From NCBI RefSeq assembly GCF_000730385.1, contig NZ_CP008849.1, positions 2,232,001 through 2,296,000 on the forward strand: DNA of 64,000 nt, read 5' to 3'. The position numbers were made by a program, and so were the translations under genes. Below, piece by piece: positions 28,275 to 38,217 of the stretch. Each line of letters begins with the position of its first letter. Position 1 is the first letter of the stretch. The stretch is from Alteromonas australica (GTDB lineage: Bacteria; Pseudomonadota; Gammaproteobacteria; Enterobacterales; Alteromonadaceae). Below the pieces are notes generated by a model, which saw only the letters and a program-made list of their open reading frames with translations, was not told the origin of the DNA and made no database searches.

Positions 28275-28526
28275 ATTAATCCTCAGTTAGTTATCTAGTG
28301 TGTTTACACGGCCACGCTAGATTTAGTTCAAATTTAGTTTAATAACAATTCGTTAGGCACAAGCCTCTGCCTCAAAAATATGGTTATGCGTAACGCTATT
28401 TTCAGATTTCAATACGCTAGTTTTCAATTACATGCTAGTCTATTCCGGTTAGTTTAACTTTAGTCCTTACGTCGCCCATTTTTGGGCCGTGCTTTGTACA
28501 TTAACTGAAATGATGAAAGGTATTTC

Positions 28527-30101
28527 ATGGAGTATGCATTTCTTCTGTTTGCATTTGTATGTGGTTTAACCGTTAAACTCGTCGGTATACCGCCTTTGGT
28601 AGGCTATTTATTAGCGGGTTTCTTACTGAATATTGCCGGTTATACCCTTACAGACGAGCTCACAACCATCGCGAATTTAGGCATAACGATTATGCTTTTC
28701 ACCATCGGCTTAAAACTTAACATTCGCGATTTAAGCAAACGCGAAGTATGGGCGGGTAGCCTAAGTCATACTCTACTTTGGGTGATTGTCATTACCGGCG
28801 CGGTCTATGGTGTGGCCGCGCTTGCCAGTCAGTTTGTTGGCGGATTAACGTTACAAAGCGCCATGCTGATCGCGTTTGCACTGAGCTTTTCAAGCACTGT
28901 TTGTGTAGTGAAAGTGCTTGAAGAAAGTGGCGAAAGTAAAACGCGTCACGGCAGGCTTGCTATTGGTATTTTGGTTATGCAGGATGTGTTTGCCGTTATC
29001 TTCTTAGTGGCAGCCACCGGTAAACTGCCGTCTGTGTGGGCCTTAGGGTTACTTGCGCTTATTCCAGCACTGCCTTTTATTCACCGCATAATCAATCAAT
29101 CTGGACACGGCGAGTTATTACCGCTAACTGGTTTTATTCTTGCCTTGGGCGGCTACAATCTTTTCGAGTTAGTGAATATTAAAGGCGATCTTGGCGCGCT
29201 TATTTTCGGCATCATGCTTGCGCAACACGAAAAGTCTACTGAGTTAGCTAAGTCACTAATGAGTTTTAAAGACCTTTTCTTAATTGGTTTCTTCCTAACC
29301 ATTGGTCTTACTGCCCTACCAGACATGAATATGATCATCCTATCCCTCGTTTTCTGTTTGTTTATTCCGCTGAAAGCGGGCTTATTCTTCGGCCTGTTTA
29401 CTGCCCTGCGTTTACGGGGTAGAACCGCCTACCTTGCTAGCTTGGTGCTTTCAAATTTTAGTGAGTTCGGGCTTATTGTGGGCGCATTAGCAGTGAGTTT
29501 GGGCTTATTGGCCAATACATGGTTAGTGATTATTGCCCTTGCAGTATCTATATCATTTGTGTTTACCAGCGTGGTATACCGCAACTCCCATTCGCTCTAT
29601 AACAAATATAAAGACGCGATTAAGCGTTTCGAGAAGCAAACTCGGTTAAAAGAAGACGTCTACCCTACCTTACACAACGCGGAATTCCTGGTATTAGGTA
29701 TGGGGCGAGTAGGTAAAGGGGCTTTTAATGCATTAGCAAAACTTGGCGATGTTAACGTGTGGGGCATGGATGCAGATAGGCTTAAAGTGAAGCAAATGAA
29801 CAGTGAAGGTCATAATGTCATTGTGGGCGATGGTGAAGATGTTGATTTGTGGGACAACCTTGATTTACGTAATGTTAAGCTGATTTTACTCGCGCTTCCC
29901 TCCATCCAAGATGCCATCAACATTAAACGACAACTGACCAATGCGGGCTACACAGGAAAAGTCGCCGCAATCGCACGCTACGAAGATGAAGTTCAAGAGT
30001 TGCTCAACCATGATATTGATAAGGTATTTAACTTCTTCACGGAAGCCGGGTTAGGTTTTGCTGAAGAAAGTTTAGCGTATGTCGATGCGCCTAGAGCCTA
30101 G
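28527..30101 (+). CDS. monovalent cation:proton antiporter (CPA2) with TrkA-N domain
   Basis: 524 residues. Residues ~1-360 form about 12 membrane helices of the Na+/H+ exchanger fold (GIPPLVGYLLAGFLL near the start). Residues ~385-500 form a Rossmann RCK domain: LVLGMGRVGKGAF, then VWGMDADR and VIVGDGEDVD. This arrangement is like YbaL/KefB, which export K+ or Na+ in exchange for protons under nucleotide or thiol control. It has its own promoter region, with divergent orientation from the glutamate-synthase-like gene. Confidence 0.9.
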   Translation: MEYAFLLFAFVCGLTVKLVGIPPLVGYLLAGFLLNIAGYTLTDELTTIANLGITIMLFTIGLKLNIRDLSKREVWAGSLSHTLLWVIVITGAVYGVAALASQFVGGLTLQSAMLIAFALSFSSTVCVVKVLEESGESKTRHGRLAIGILVMQDVFAVIFLVAATGKLPSVWALGLLALIPALPFIHRIINQSGHGELLPLTGFILALGGYNLFELVNIKGDLGALIFGIMLAQHEKSTELAKSLMSFKDLFLIGFFLTIGLTALPDMNMIILSLVFCLFIPLKAGLFFGLFTALRLRGRTAYLASLVLSNFSEFGLIVGALAVSLGLLANTWLVIIALAVSISFVFTSVVYRNSHSLYNKYKDAIKRFEKQTRLKEDVYPTLHNAEFLVLGMGRVGKGAFNALAKLGDVNVWGMDADRLKVKQMNSEGHNVIVGDGEDVDLWDNLDLRNVKLILLALPSIQDAINIKRQLTNAGYTGKVAAIARYEDEVQELLNHDIDKVFNFFTEAGLGFAEESLAYVDAPRA

Positions 30102-30236
30102 GCACAGCATCAAATGCAAACAAAGGATGTAGTGATAACCATTGCCATTTGTATCCCATTGTATTTAAAGGATTTTTTTGATTTTTCACGTTATGTGGCC
30201 TATACTATCGTCATAATTTGATAAGGGTTTAACGCA

Positions 30237-30713
30237 ATGAAAGGTGATAAACAAGTTGTTGCAAAGTTAAATGACATATTAACCAGTGAGTTAACGTCAA
30301 TTAACCAATATTTTCTTCATGCTCGTATGTTCAAAAACTGGGGCTTGAAAGAACTAAACGAAAAGAATTACAAAAAATCCATTAAAGACATGAAACAGGC
30401 AGACGACCTAATTGAGCGTATTCTGTTTCTTGAAGGGCTTCCTAACCTTCAAGCGTTGGGTAAGCTTTACATTGGTGAAGATACTCAGGAAATGCTGGTA
30501 TGCGATAGCCGTTTTCAAAAAGAGCAATTGCCACTATTACGAGAAGCCATTGCACTTTGCGAAGAAAAGCAAGACTACGTGTCCCGTGATCTTCTTGAAA
30601 GCATCTTAGAGTATGAAGAAGAACACTTAGACTGGATTGAAACGCAAGAGTATCAAATTGATGCCATGGGAATAGAAAACTATCTTCAAGCTCAAGTGAT
30701 GGGAGAAGACTAA
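30237..30713 (+). CDS. bfr: bacterioferritin, heme-ligand subunit (ferroxidase site incomplete)
   Basis: 158 residues, clear bacterioferritin ([28 protein letters not shown]). By position against E. coli Bfr, Glu18, Glu127 and His130 are kept and the heme ligand Met52 is present. Residue 51 is Asp instead of Glu, and residue 54 is Gln instead of His, so the di-iron centre is impaired. It ends one base before the second bfr begins. The pair fits the two-subunit bacterioferritins known from Pseudomonas and Neisseria. Confidence 0.94.
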   Translation: MKGDKQVVAKLNDILTSELTSINQYFLHARMFKNWGLKELNEKNYKKSIKDMKQADDLIERILFLEGLPNLQALGKLYIGEDTQEMLVCDSRFQKEQLPLLREAIALCEEKQDYVSRDLLESILEYEEEHLDWIETQEYQIDAMGIENYLQAQVMGED

Positions 30714-31180
30714 TGAAAGGTAATCAAGCAATTATTAATGGGCTTAATGAGCTTCTCTCTTATGAGCTTGCGGCCATGGATCAATACTTTATCCATTCGC
30801 AAATGTATTTAGACTGGGGCTTGCAAAAGCTTTACGAGCGTATTGATCACGAATTCGATGATGAGCGTGGCCACGCTACTAAGCTTATTGAGCGTATGCT
30901 GTTTTTAGAAGGCACGCCTGATATGACAACGCGTACTGGATTTAAAGTGGGTAAAGACGTACCTGAAATGCTAGAAAGCGACTTGCGTGTTGAGTATGAA
31001 GTTGATGCTAAATTGCGTGAAGTAATAGCATTATGCGAAACAGAAAAAGATTACGTCACCCGCGATATGCTTATTGTGTTACTCGACGATACTGAAATGG
31101 ATCACGCTCATTGGTTAGAGCAGCAAATCGGACTGATTAAACGCCTAGGATTACAAAACTACCTTCAGTCGCAGATGTAA
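30713..31180 (+). CDS. bfr: bacterioferritin, ferroxidase subunit (no heme ligand)
   Basis: 155 residues ([19 protein letters not shown]). Glu18, Glu51, His54 and the later His130 region (MDHAHWLEQQ) of the ferroxidase centre are present, but position 52 is Arg, so no heme can be bound. It is complementary to the preceding gene, whose stop it overlaps by one base (TAATG). Together they probably form one mixed 24-mer that oxidises and stores iron in the cytoplasm and releases it through heme. Confidence 0.94.
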   Translation: MKGNQAIINGLNELLSYELAAMDQYFIHSQMYLDWGLQKLYERIDHEFDDERGHATKLIERMLFLEGTPDMTTRTGFKVGKDVPEMLESDLRVEYEVDAKLREVIALCETEKDYVTRDMLIVLLDDTEMDHAHWLEQQIGLIKRLGLQNYLQSQM

Positions 31181-31229
31181 TCCTCTGTTACCCCGTTTTT
31201 GGCAATTTCATTATTGTGACTAATTCAAT

Positions 31230-31266
31230 GCCTGAGGCAGACTTAAAAGGGTCGCTCAGGCGTTTT
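31230..31266 (+). terminator. probable terminator after the bfr pair
   Basis: GCCTGAG and CTCAGGC arms with an 18-base loop, then GTTTT. It is weak but lies between two convergent gene ends. Confidence 0.45.
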
Positions 31267-31744
31267 ACGTTTCAGTGGTAAAATACAAATACGTTGGCTC
31301 GGTTGTGTCTTTTAGGTTCACGCGCAATTGCCATTTCATAAAGGCTTCACTGCAACTGCCCAGCATAAACCACCCAGACCAATGGGACTGATCCTCCTGA
31401 TCTAACAGTACGGGTATTTTTCCCATGTACATATTCACCCCTTCTATCCACGCACTTTCAACCTGAGTACCTGCGGGTAACGTGAGGGTGAGTGTGACCG
31501 AGGTTTCTGGTTCTGGCGGTTCAGAGAAATGCGCACTGGCTTGTCTGCCTTGAATTAAAAATCGGCAACGTCCGTTGACAAAATGACAACTATTGCCTAT
31601 TCCCTTTGTAGCATCGTCACCTTGTTGCTTGGCAACTTGGAACCGGTGCCCAATAAAAAGCGTCGCCGCCACAAGAAAAATACACAGCGGGCCTAGCCAT
31701 GAATGTAAATTTTTTGTTTTAAATTTGTTTTCGTTTTTTAGCAT
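31265..31744 (-). CDS. membrane-anchored periplasmic protein, FixH-like tail (unknown)
   Basis: 159 residues: one N-terminal membrane helix (about 15-33), then a periplasmic domain. The domain has a Cys pair (CHFVNGRC) and the stretch GVNMYMGKIPVLL...GWFMLGSCSEAFMKW. The Met/Cys/Trp-rich end resembles FixH/YtkA-type domains, some of which handle copper, but the match is by eye only. It is divergent from ccoN, and the FNR box is 26 bases before its start, which suggests a role in cbb3 oxidase assembly. Confidence 0.6.
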   Translation of the reverse strand: MLKNENKFKTKNLHSWLGPLCIFLVAATLFIGHRFQVAKQQGDDATKGIGNSCHFVNGRCRFLIQGRQASAHFSEPPEPETSVTLTLTLPAGTQVESAWIEGVNMYMGKIPVLLDQEDQSHWSGWFMLGSCSEAFMKWQLRVNLKDTTEPTYLYFTTET

Positions 31745-31769
31745 TTCTTAAATTTTGTGTATTTCTTCA

Positions 31770-31783
31770 TTGATGGAGATCAA
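31770..31783. promoter_or_regulatory. FNR box TTGATGGAGATCAA upstream of ccoN
   Basis: Exact TTGAT-N4-ATCAA. It is 190 bases before ccoN and 26 before the divergent gene. It fits oxygen control of the cbb3 oxidase by the FNR protein encoded at 39129-39872. Confidence 0.85.
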
Positions 31784-31973
31784 GCATAGCGACTTTATGG
31801 TATCTTTTTGTAATTAAAAACCTTATCATCCGCGTACCAACTGGCTTGGAGACAATAATTATTACTCTTTCCGAGCTCGGTGTGAAGCGTTATTCCTTAG
31901 CTGATACACGTCTCGACCGTACTATTCCGGCAGTTGGAGACCATAGTTCATTTGAAGTGGAAGATTCATTAAA

Positions 31974-33407
31974 ATGAGTGAAATAAGCCAAGCACAACCT
32001 GATTACAATTATAAAGTAGTTAGGCAATTTACCATCATGACCATAGTCTGGGGTATCATTGGTATGGGCCTAGGGGTATTTATTGCCGCGCAATTATTTG
32101 CACCTATGCTCAACTTTGACACACCATGGCTAACGTTCTCGCGTCTGCGTCCGTTACACACCAATGCCGTTATTTTTGCCTTCGGTGGCTGTGCATTGTT
32201 CGCAACGTCATACTATATTGTTCAGCGTACCTCTCAGGTAAGACTGTTCAGCGACAAATTAGCCGCATTTACCTTTTGGGGCTGGCAAGCCGTTATTGTG
32301 TTAGCGATCGTTTCGCTACCTCTCGGACTGACCAGTTCTAAAGAATACGCTGAGCTAGAATGGCCAATCGATATCTTGATTGCGCTGGTCTGGATCGCTT
32401 ATATCATTAACTTCTTCGGAACCCTCGTTATCCGTAAAGTGTCGCATATTTACGTGGCAAACTGGTTCTTGGGCGCGTTCATGCTTACCGTGGCTGTATT
32501 GCACATAGGTAATAGCATGGCCATTCCGGTGTCTTTCACTAAGTCGTATTCGTTGTATGCTGGCGCCGTAGACGCCATGATGCAATGGTGGTACGGCCAT
32601 AACGCAGTAGGTTTCTTCTTAACTGCGGGCTTCTTAGGCATGATGTATTACTTCGTTCCTAAGCAGGCGGGTCGCCCGGTTTACTCGTACAGACTGTCTA
32701 TCGTTCACTTTTGGGCGCTAATTTCATTGTACATTTGGGCCGGTCCTCACCACCTACACTACACTGCCCTACCTGACTGGACTCAGTCTTTGGGTATGGT
32801 GATGTCAATTATCTTATTCGTTCCTTCTTGGGGCGGTATGATCAACGGTATTATGACGCTATCTGGCGCGTGGCATAAACTTCGCACCGACCCTGTACTG
32901 CGTTTCCTTATTGTTTCATTGTCTTTCTACGGTATGTCTACCTTCGAAGGTCCAATGATGGCAATTAAGACCGTTAATGCACTGTCACACTACACTGACT
33001 GGACTATCGGCCACGTACACTCTGGTGCACTAGGTTGGGTTGCCATGGTATCAATTGGTTCAATTTACCACTTGATCCCAGTGTTGTTTGGTCAACGTGC
33101 TATGTACAGTACTAAACTGGTTAACGTGCACTTCTGGTTCGCGACCATCGGTGTTGTGTTATACATCGTTGCTATGTGGATGTCTGGTGTACTACAAGGT
33201 CTAATGTGGCGTGCAGTTAATGCTGACGGCACCTTAACCTACAGTTTTGTAGAATCATTAGAAGCGTCTAAGCCTTTCTATGTGGTTCGATTCATTGGTG
33301 GTTGTTTCGTGGTAGCGGGTATGCTTGTTATGGCATACAACACATGGAAAACCGTTCGTGCCCCTAAAGGCAGTATCGCTGCAGACCCAGCGACTCAGCC
33401 AGCGTAG
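31974..33407 (+). CDS. ccoN: cbb3-type cytochrome c oxidase subunit I
   Basis: 477 residues, 12 membrane helices, the catalytic heme-copper subunit. Heme/CuB histidine segments are visible: [34 protein letters not shown] and [11 protein letters not shown]. It reduces oxygen with high affinity in the inner membrane, using electrons from CcoO/CcoP. First gene of ccoNOQP; 15 bases separate it from ccoO. Confidence 0.97.
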   Translation: MSEISQAQPDYNYKVVRQFTIMTIVWGIIGMGLGVFIAAQLFAPMLNFDTPWLTFSRLRPLHTNAVIFAFGGCALFATSYYIVQRTSQVRLFSDKLAAFTFWGWQAVIVLAIVSLPLGLTSSKEYAELEWPIDILIALVWIAYIINFFGTLVIRKVSHIYVANWFLGAFMLTVAVLHIGNSMAIPVSFTKSYSLYAGAVDAMMQWWYGHNAVGFFLTAGFLGMMYYFVPKQAGRPVYSYRLSIVHFWALISLYIWAGPHHLHYTALPDWTQSLGMVMSIILFVPSWGGMINGIMTLSGAWHKLRTDPVLRFLIVSLSFYGMSTFEGPMMAIKTVNALSHYTDWTIGHVHSGALGWVAMVSIGSIYHLIPVLFGQRAMYSTKLVNVHFWFATIGVVLYIVAMWMSGVLQGLMWRAVNADGTLTYSFVESLEASKPFYVVRFIGGCFVVAGMLVMAYNTWKTVRAPKGSIAADPATQPA

Positions 33408-33422
33408 TAAAGGAGACGAATA

Positions 33423-34028
33423 ATGAAAAACCCACATGAGTTAATTGAAAAGAACGTTGGCCTGTTAACGGTACTCATCCTTATCGCTATTAGCTTTGGT
33501 GCTATGGTGCAGATTACCCCGTTAATGTTCCAACAACAGGTGATGGAACCGGTAACAGGTTTACGTCCCTACACTGCACTTGAACTTGAAGGTCGTGACA
33601 TCTACATCCGTGAAGGCTGTGTAGGTTGTCATAGCCAGATGATTCGTCCATTCCGTGCTGAAACAGAACGTTATGGTCACTACAGCGTTGCTGGCGAATC
33701 AGTATGGGAGCACCCTTTCCTTTGGGGCTCTAAGCGTACTGGTCCTGACTTAGCACGTGTTGGTGGTCGTTACAGCGATGAATGGCACCGAGTTCACCTG
33801 CTTAATCCTCGTAACGTTGTGCCTGAGTCGAATATGCCAGGGTTCCCTTGGCTTGCGGAAAACACGCTTGATGGCGAGTTAACAGCTGAAAAAATGGAAG
33901 TATTCCGTGGCTTCGGCGTGCCGTATACCGACGAAGATATCGCGGGTGCGAAAGCGGCAGTACAGGGTAAAACGGAAATGCAAGCCCTTATTGCTTATCT
34001 ACAATCTCTTGGCACACATTTGAAATAA
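33423..34028 (+). CDS. ccoO: cbb3 oxidase subunit II, monoheme cytochrome c
   Basis: 201 residues with one N-terminal membrane helix and heme motif [13 protein letters not shown], followed by the conserved [13 protein letters not shown]. It passes electrons from CcoP to CcoN. AAAGGAG precedes the ATG. It is followed directly by ccoQ. Confidence 0.97.
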   Translation: MKNPHELIEKNVGLLTVLILIAISFGAMVQITPLMFQQQVMEPVTGLRPYTALELEGRDIYIREGCVGCHSQMIRPFRAETERYGHYSVAGESVWEHPFLWGSKRTGPDLARVGGRYSDEWHRVHLLNPRNVVPESNMPGFPWLAENTLDGELTAEKMEVFRGFGVPYTDEDIAGAKAAVQGKTEMQALIAYLQSLGTHLK

Positions 34029-34029
34029 T

Positions 34030-34191
34030 ATGGATCAAGGAATTGTAGGCAGCATTTTTACTGTCATCGTCTTTGTTTGCTTCATCGGCATTGTTTGGTG
34101 GGCCTTCAGTGGCCGTAACAAACAGAAGTTTGATGAAGCCGCAAACCTACCGTTTGCAGACGAAGAAAAAGAAAAATCAAAAGAAGATTAG
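34030..34191 (+). CDS. ccoQ: cbb3 oxidase small subunit CcoQ
   Basis: 53 residues read from the DNA (MDQGIVGSIFTVIVFVCFIG then WWAFSGRNKQKFDEAANLPF). One membrane helix and the FDEAANLPF tail are the CcoQ/FixQ hallmark. It stabilises the complex. It starts one base after ccoO and ends 16 bases before ccoP. Confidence 0.93.
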   Translation: MDQGIVGSIFTVIVFVCFIGIVWWAFSGRNKQKFDEAANLPFADEEKEKSKED

Positions 34192-34207
34192 CAGGAGTCT
34201 TGAACTC

Positions 34208-35161
34208 ATGAGTATGTTTTGGACAATTTGGATTTCAGTGATAACCCTTGGGTTAATCATTGGTTGCTACTTCCTTCTGCGCTGGTGTTTATCCAACCAG
34301 ACAGGCGTGCCAGAAGGTGAGTCAATGGGTCACGAGTTTGATGGTATTGAGGAACTCAATAACCAGCTACCTCGTTGGTGGACAATTATGTTCTACATGA
34401 CCATCGTTTGGGGATTCATTTATCTTGCGTTGTACCCAGGTCTTGGGTCTTACGAAGGTATTTTTGGTTGGAAGAGTTCGAACCAAAATATCCAATCTTT
34501 AGAAGAATCGATGCAAGCGCGTATTGACGCGACAGAAAATGGCGAGTTTGTTCAGTATGATCGTGAGTTAGATTATGCGGCTGAAAAATTCGATCCTATT
34601 TTCGCTGCGTATGCAAAAGTACCGGTAGAAGAGCTAGCGAAAGATCCTGAAGCCAATAAAGTAGGTCAACGTTTGTTCCTACAAAATTGTTCTCAGTGTC
34701 ACGGCTCTGATGCACGCGGTCAAAACGGTGGCTTCCCTAACCTAACGGATAACGATTGGTTATACGGCGGTTCTGGTGCCAAAATTGTTGAGACCTTAAC
34801 CCTAGGGCGTCAAGCTGCCATGCCAGCATGGATTGACACATTAGGTGAGCAAGGCATTGAAGAAGTCGTTAACTACGTACTTAGCCTAAGCGGTCGCGAT
34901 GTTGACCCACAGTTAGCCGAAGCAGGTCAAGCACGCTTTGCAGTGTGTGCTGCCTGTCACGGAGCAGACGGCAAAGGCAACCAAGCACTGGGTGCGCCTA
35001 ACCTGACTGACAACATCTGGCTTTACGGCGGCAGCCACAGAGCAGTAACTGAAACGCTTACCTATGGTCGTAATGGCGTTATGCCATCATTTAAGAAAAC
35101 CTTGGGTGAAGATAAAATTCATGTTGTTGCGGCTTACGTATATAGCCTCTCAAATGATTAA
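34208..35161 (+). CDS. ccoP: cbb3 oxidase subunit III, diheme cytochrome c
   Basis: 317 residues from ATG 34208, which has AGGAG eleven bases ahead; longer in-frame readings run through ccoQ and are wrong. Two membrane helices lie in the first ~75 residues, followed by two heme domains with NCSQCHG and VCAACHG. Each is followed by GxPNLTDNxWLYGG. It accepts electrons from soluble cytochrome c. The stop leads into a terminator. Confidence 0.96.
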   Translation: MSMFWTIWISVITLGLIIGCYFLLRWCLSNQTGVPEGESMGHEFDGIEELNNQLPRWWTIMFYMTIVWGFIYLALYPGLGSYEGIFGWKSSNQNIQSLEESMQARIDATENGEFVQYDRELDYAAEKFDPIFAAYAKVPVEELAKDPEANKVGQRLFLQNCSQCHGSDARGQNGGFPNLTDNDWLYGGSGAKIVETLTLGRQAAMPAWIDTLGEQGIEEVVNYVLSLSGRDVDPQLAEAGQARFAVCAACHGADGKGNQALGAPNLTDNIWLYGGSHRAVTETLTYGRNGVMPSFKKTLGEDKIHVVAAYVYSLSND

Positions 35162-35183
35162 TGATGTAAATCATTAAAATCCT

Positions 35184-35213
35184 AAAAAGCCTCGTTATCA
35201 CGAGGCTTTTTTT
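35184..35213 (+). terminator. terminator after ccoP
   Basis: AAGCCTCG-TTAT-CGAGGCTT-type stem (GCCTCG/CGAGGC) followed by seven T. It separates ccoNOQP from fixH. Confidence 0.88.
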
Positions 35214-35351
35214 ATGAGAAAATACAAACAGGTAGCCCTGAGCTTTTCAGGGGTCGTCGCCCCTATACCAGTGTCTTATTTTCCGCTGAAATCAAGCAAA
35301 AAGTGAAATACGACTAGGGCGTTAATGCTGTAAACACGAGAAAACCGATTA

Positions 35352-35831
35352 ATGAATACTCCTTGGTATAAACAATTCTGGCCCTGGTTCCTCATTGCCG
35401 TCCCTATTATTACCCTCATCATGGGGGGCGTATTGCTAAAATTAGCGATTTCTACCGAAGATAGCTTAGTCGTAGACGACTACTATAAAGAAGGAAAAGC
35501 CATAAACGCCACACTAGATAAAGAGATTATGGCGAGAAAACGCAATATCACCACGGAGCTTACTGTGAATGATGGCCGTATTGCGTTGAAGTTTCATTCT
35601 GGTATTCCACAAGAAGGCACCGCGCTTAAACTGAGTTTTTACCATGTTACTTTGGAAGAGCGTGACACCAGTATTTTACTCGCACGAGATGCACAAGGTG
35701 TATATCGTGGCTCAACAGAGGTTTCTCTTGATGGGAAATGGCGTATTAGCCTCACGCCTATTGATGAGTCGTGGAAAATTCAAAACGTTGTGCAATTACC
35801 CTACTCTGGCGCGATAAAGTTTAATCCCTAA
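35352..35831 (+). CDS. fixH: FixH family cbb3 assembly protein
   Basis: 159 residues. An N-terminal membrane helix (WPWFLIAVPIITLIMGGVLL) is followed by DDYYKEGKAIN, a FixH signature, and a periplasmic beta domain. FixH is needed with CcoI for building the copper site of cbb3 oxidase. The stop overlaps the ccoI start (TAATG). The gene usually found just before it, ccoG/fixG, is absent here. Confidence 0.92.
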   Translation: MNTPWYKQFWPWFLIAVPIITLIMGGVLLKLAISTEDSLVVDDYYKEGKAINATLDKEIMARKRNITTELTVNDGRIALKFHSGIPQEGTALKLSFYHVTLEERDTSILLARDAQGVYRGSTEVSLDGKWRISLTPIDESWKIQNVVQLPYSGAIKFNP

Positions 35832-38212
35832 TGGCATCCTCTTCTCAGTGCTATCATTGCGGACTACCCAATGACAGTAAGCAAATCTTTGAAACCCAGA
35901 TTTTAGGCGACACTCGGCAGCTGTGCTGCCCAGGGTGTTTAGCAGTGGCACAAGCCATTGTGGATAACGGCTTAGAGGATTACTACCAATTTAGAACAGA
36001 ACCCGCTAATAAGTCGGATGACAGCATTTTAAGTACACTCGATGAACTGGCTGTTTATAACGATCCCGCCCTACAAGAAGACTTTGTTTTTGATGAAGGT
36101 CACTACAAACAAATTCAACTTACCTTGGAAGGAATAACCTGTGCCGCCTGCGGATGGCTAATTGAAAAGCAATTGAGCAAGGTAAAAGGGATTAAGCAAG
36201 TCGCCGTAAACGTACAAGAACGGCGAGCATTAGTGACGTGGCTAGATGAAGACATTAAGCTTAGCCAAATTATGGCCGGCCTTAAGCGCATTGGTTATCA
36301 CGCCTCGCCCTTTCAAGCCGACGAACACGAAGCCAGCTACAAACGAGAAGAAAAAGCCTTTTTAAAGAAACTCGGGTTAGCAGGCATCATGACGATGCAA
36401 GTGATGATGCTTATGGCCGGATTGTATTTCGATTGGTTTGGTGCCATTGAACAAGAAACACGTCAGTACTTTTATTGGGTGGCGCTTACCCTTACCACAC
36501 CTGTGGTGCTTTATTCTGGCAGCAATTTTTACTTAGGTGCCATTAAAGCGTTAAGTGCAAAAACCGTGAACATGGACGTGCCTGTTACCCTTGCCGTATT
36601 TGGTACTTATATTGCCGGCCTACGAGCCACCTTGCTTGAAACCGGCGAAGTGTTCTTCGAATCAATCTGTATGTTCATCTTCTTATTACTGCTTAGCCGT
36701 TTTTTTGAGCACAGAAGCCGACATAAGGCAGCCCAAATCTCTGCCAATATGACGCAGTATATTCCGGTATCAGCAACAAAAGTGAATGCAGATGGCACAT
36801 TTTCGAATTGTTTAGCCAAGCAATTAAGGCCAGAAGATATTGTTTTTGTAAAGGCTGGCGAGACCATTCCGGTAGACGGTATCGTGCTGGAAGGCACCGC
36901 TTCTGTGGACGAAAGTATGCTCACCGGCGAGTTTAATCCGGTGAATAAACGCCCTACTGCTAGTGTTTACGGTGGTACCGTTGCCCAAGATGGCGCATTA
37001 ACCATTAAAGTCACACAAAGCCTAAAACATGCGTTGGTTAATCAAATTGTCCGTTTACAGGCCAGCGCTATGGCCTCCAAACCCAAAGCCGCGTTGCTGG
37101 CAGACAAGTTCTCTCGATATTTTGTAAGCGCCGTATTGGTAATCTCAGCAGCCACCTACGGGTTTTGGACATTTGTGGGCAATGAAGATGCCTTCTGGAT
37201 TACCATTTCCGTGTTGGTTGCCACATGCCCTTGTGCACTCGGTTTAGCCACGCCCTCGGCACTCACTTGCGCGGTGGCCAAGCTAAATAAACAAGGCATT
37301 TTGCTAAAGCGTGCTGATGCCCTTGAGCAACTCAATGACATTGACACCATTGCGTTAGATAAAACCGGCACCCTTACACAAGGGAAGTTTTCCATTCAGA
37401 CGGCGTGGTTTGCAGAGGGTGTAGATAAAACCACAGCGATGGACATTGCCGTAGCACTTGAAGCGCGCTCAGAGCACCCTATTCAACAAGCATTTACAGG
37501 TAAGATTAAGCACAAAGTATCAGACTTCGAAGTCACGCCAGGAGGCGGAATTAGCGGAAACGTGAATGGCAGTGCATTTTCCATGGGATCTGCTTCCTAT
37601 TGTGGCGTATCACTCCCCGCCAATTTGCCGTTCGTTGCCAACGTGCTACTGGTGTCTGGCAAGACGCTAATAGCGGCGTTTTTAGTCAGTGACAAGTTAC
37701 GTGATGACACGCAAGCCACATTAGATATGCTAAGCCAATATCAGTTGATGGTATTAAGTGGTGACACCCAAGAAAACGTGAATAATATTGTTAACACCCT
37801 GCCTATTCAACGTGCCCTTGGTGGCCTGTCCCCGGAGCAAAAGTTTGAAGAAGTACAAAAGCTTCAACAGCAAAACAAAAAAGTCCTTATGATGGGTGAC
37901 GGGATAAATGATGCGCCAGTGCTTGCAAGTGCAGACGTGGCTGTTGCAGTGGGTAACGCCACCGATGTGGCAAAAACGGCAGCCGATGTCATCTTGCTGG
38001 GTGATAGTCTTTTATCCGTGCCACAGCTACTTAATGTTGCCCTAAGTGTTAAACGTAAAATTAGACAAAATATCGCGTGGTCTGTAGGTTACAATATTTT
38101 GATTCTTCCCTTTGCCATTGCCGGTGTGTTGTCTCCCTGGATGGCCGTTGTGGGTATGTCTCTCAGCAGTATTATCGTAGTAACCAATTCAACACGACTA
38201 TTAAGTAAATAA
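35831..38212 (+). CDS. ccoI: CcoI/FixI copper-transporting P1-type ATPase
   Basis: 793 residues. An N-terminal Cys cluster (CYHCGLP; CCPGC) is followed by an HMA-like domain with GITCAACGWLIEKQL. Membrane helices carry the CPC metal motif (TCPCALGLATP). The ATPase motifs are TGEF (actuator), DKTGTLTQG (phosphorylated Asp) and GDGINDAPVLA. FixI-type pumps export Cu+ for insertion into cbb3 oxidase rather than for detoxification. It is translationally coupled to fixH and followed five bases later by ccoS. Confidence 0.96.
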   Translation: MASSSQCYHCGLPNDSKQIFETQILGDTRQLCCPGCLAVAQAIVDNGLEDYYQFRTEPANKSDDSILSTLDELAVYNDPALQEDFVFDEGHYKQIQLTLEGITCAACGWLIEKQLSKVKGIKQVAVNVQERRALVTWLDEDIKLSQIMAGLKRIGYHASPFQADEHEASYKREEKAFLKKLGLAGIMTMQVMMLMAGLYFDWFGAIEQETRQYFYWVALTLTTPVVLYSGSNFYLGAIKALSAKTVNMDVPVTLAVFGTYIAGLRATLLETGEVFFESICMFIFLLLLSRFFEHRSRHKAAQISANMTQYIPVSATKVNADGTFSNCLAKQLRPEDIVFVKAGETIPVDGIVLEGTASVDESMLTGEFNPVNKRPTASVYGGTVAQDGALTIKVTQSLKHALVNQIVRLQASAMASKPKAALLADKFSRYFVSAVLVISAATYGFWTFVGNEDAFWITISVLVATCPCALGLATPSALTCAVAKLNKQGILLKRADALEQLNDIDTIALDKTGTLTQGKFSIQTAWFAEGVDKTTAMDIAVALEARSEHPIQQAFTGKIKHKVSDFEVTPGGGISGNVNGSAFSMGSASYCGVSLPANLPFVANVLLVSGKTLIAAFLVSDKLRDDTQATLDMLSQYQLMVLSGDTQENVNNIVNTLPIQRALGGLSPEQKFEEVQKLQQQNKKVLMMGDGINDAPVLASADVAVAVGNATDVAKTAADVILLGDSLLSVPQLLNVALSVKRKIRQNIAWSVGYNILILPFAIAGVLSPWMAVVGMSLSSIIVVTNSTRLLSK

Positions 38213-38217
38213 TTAAT

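Noticed and set aside
34073..34207. Longer N-terminus for ccoP
   Set aside because: Would run out of frame through ccoQ; the AGGAG-preceded ATG at 34208 gives the normal CcoP start.
35158..35177. TTAATGATGTAAATCATTAA as an FNR box
   Set aside because: Keeps the TGAT-N4-ATCA core but differs at the outer bases and sits at the ccoP stop just before a terminator; it could still serve fixH, but I would not annotate it.
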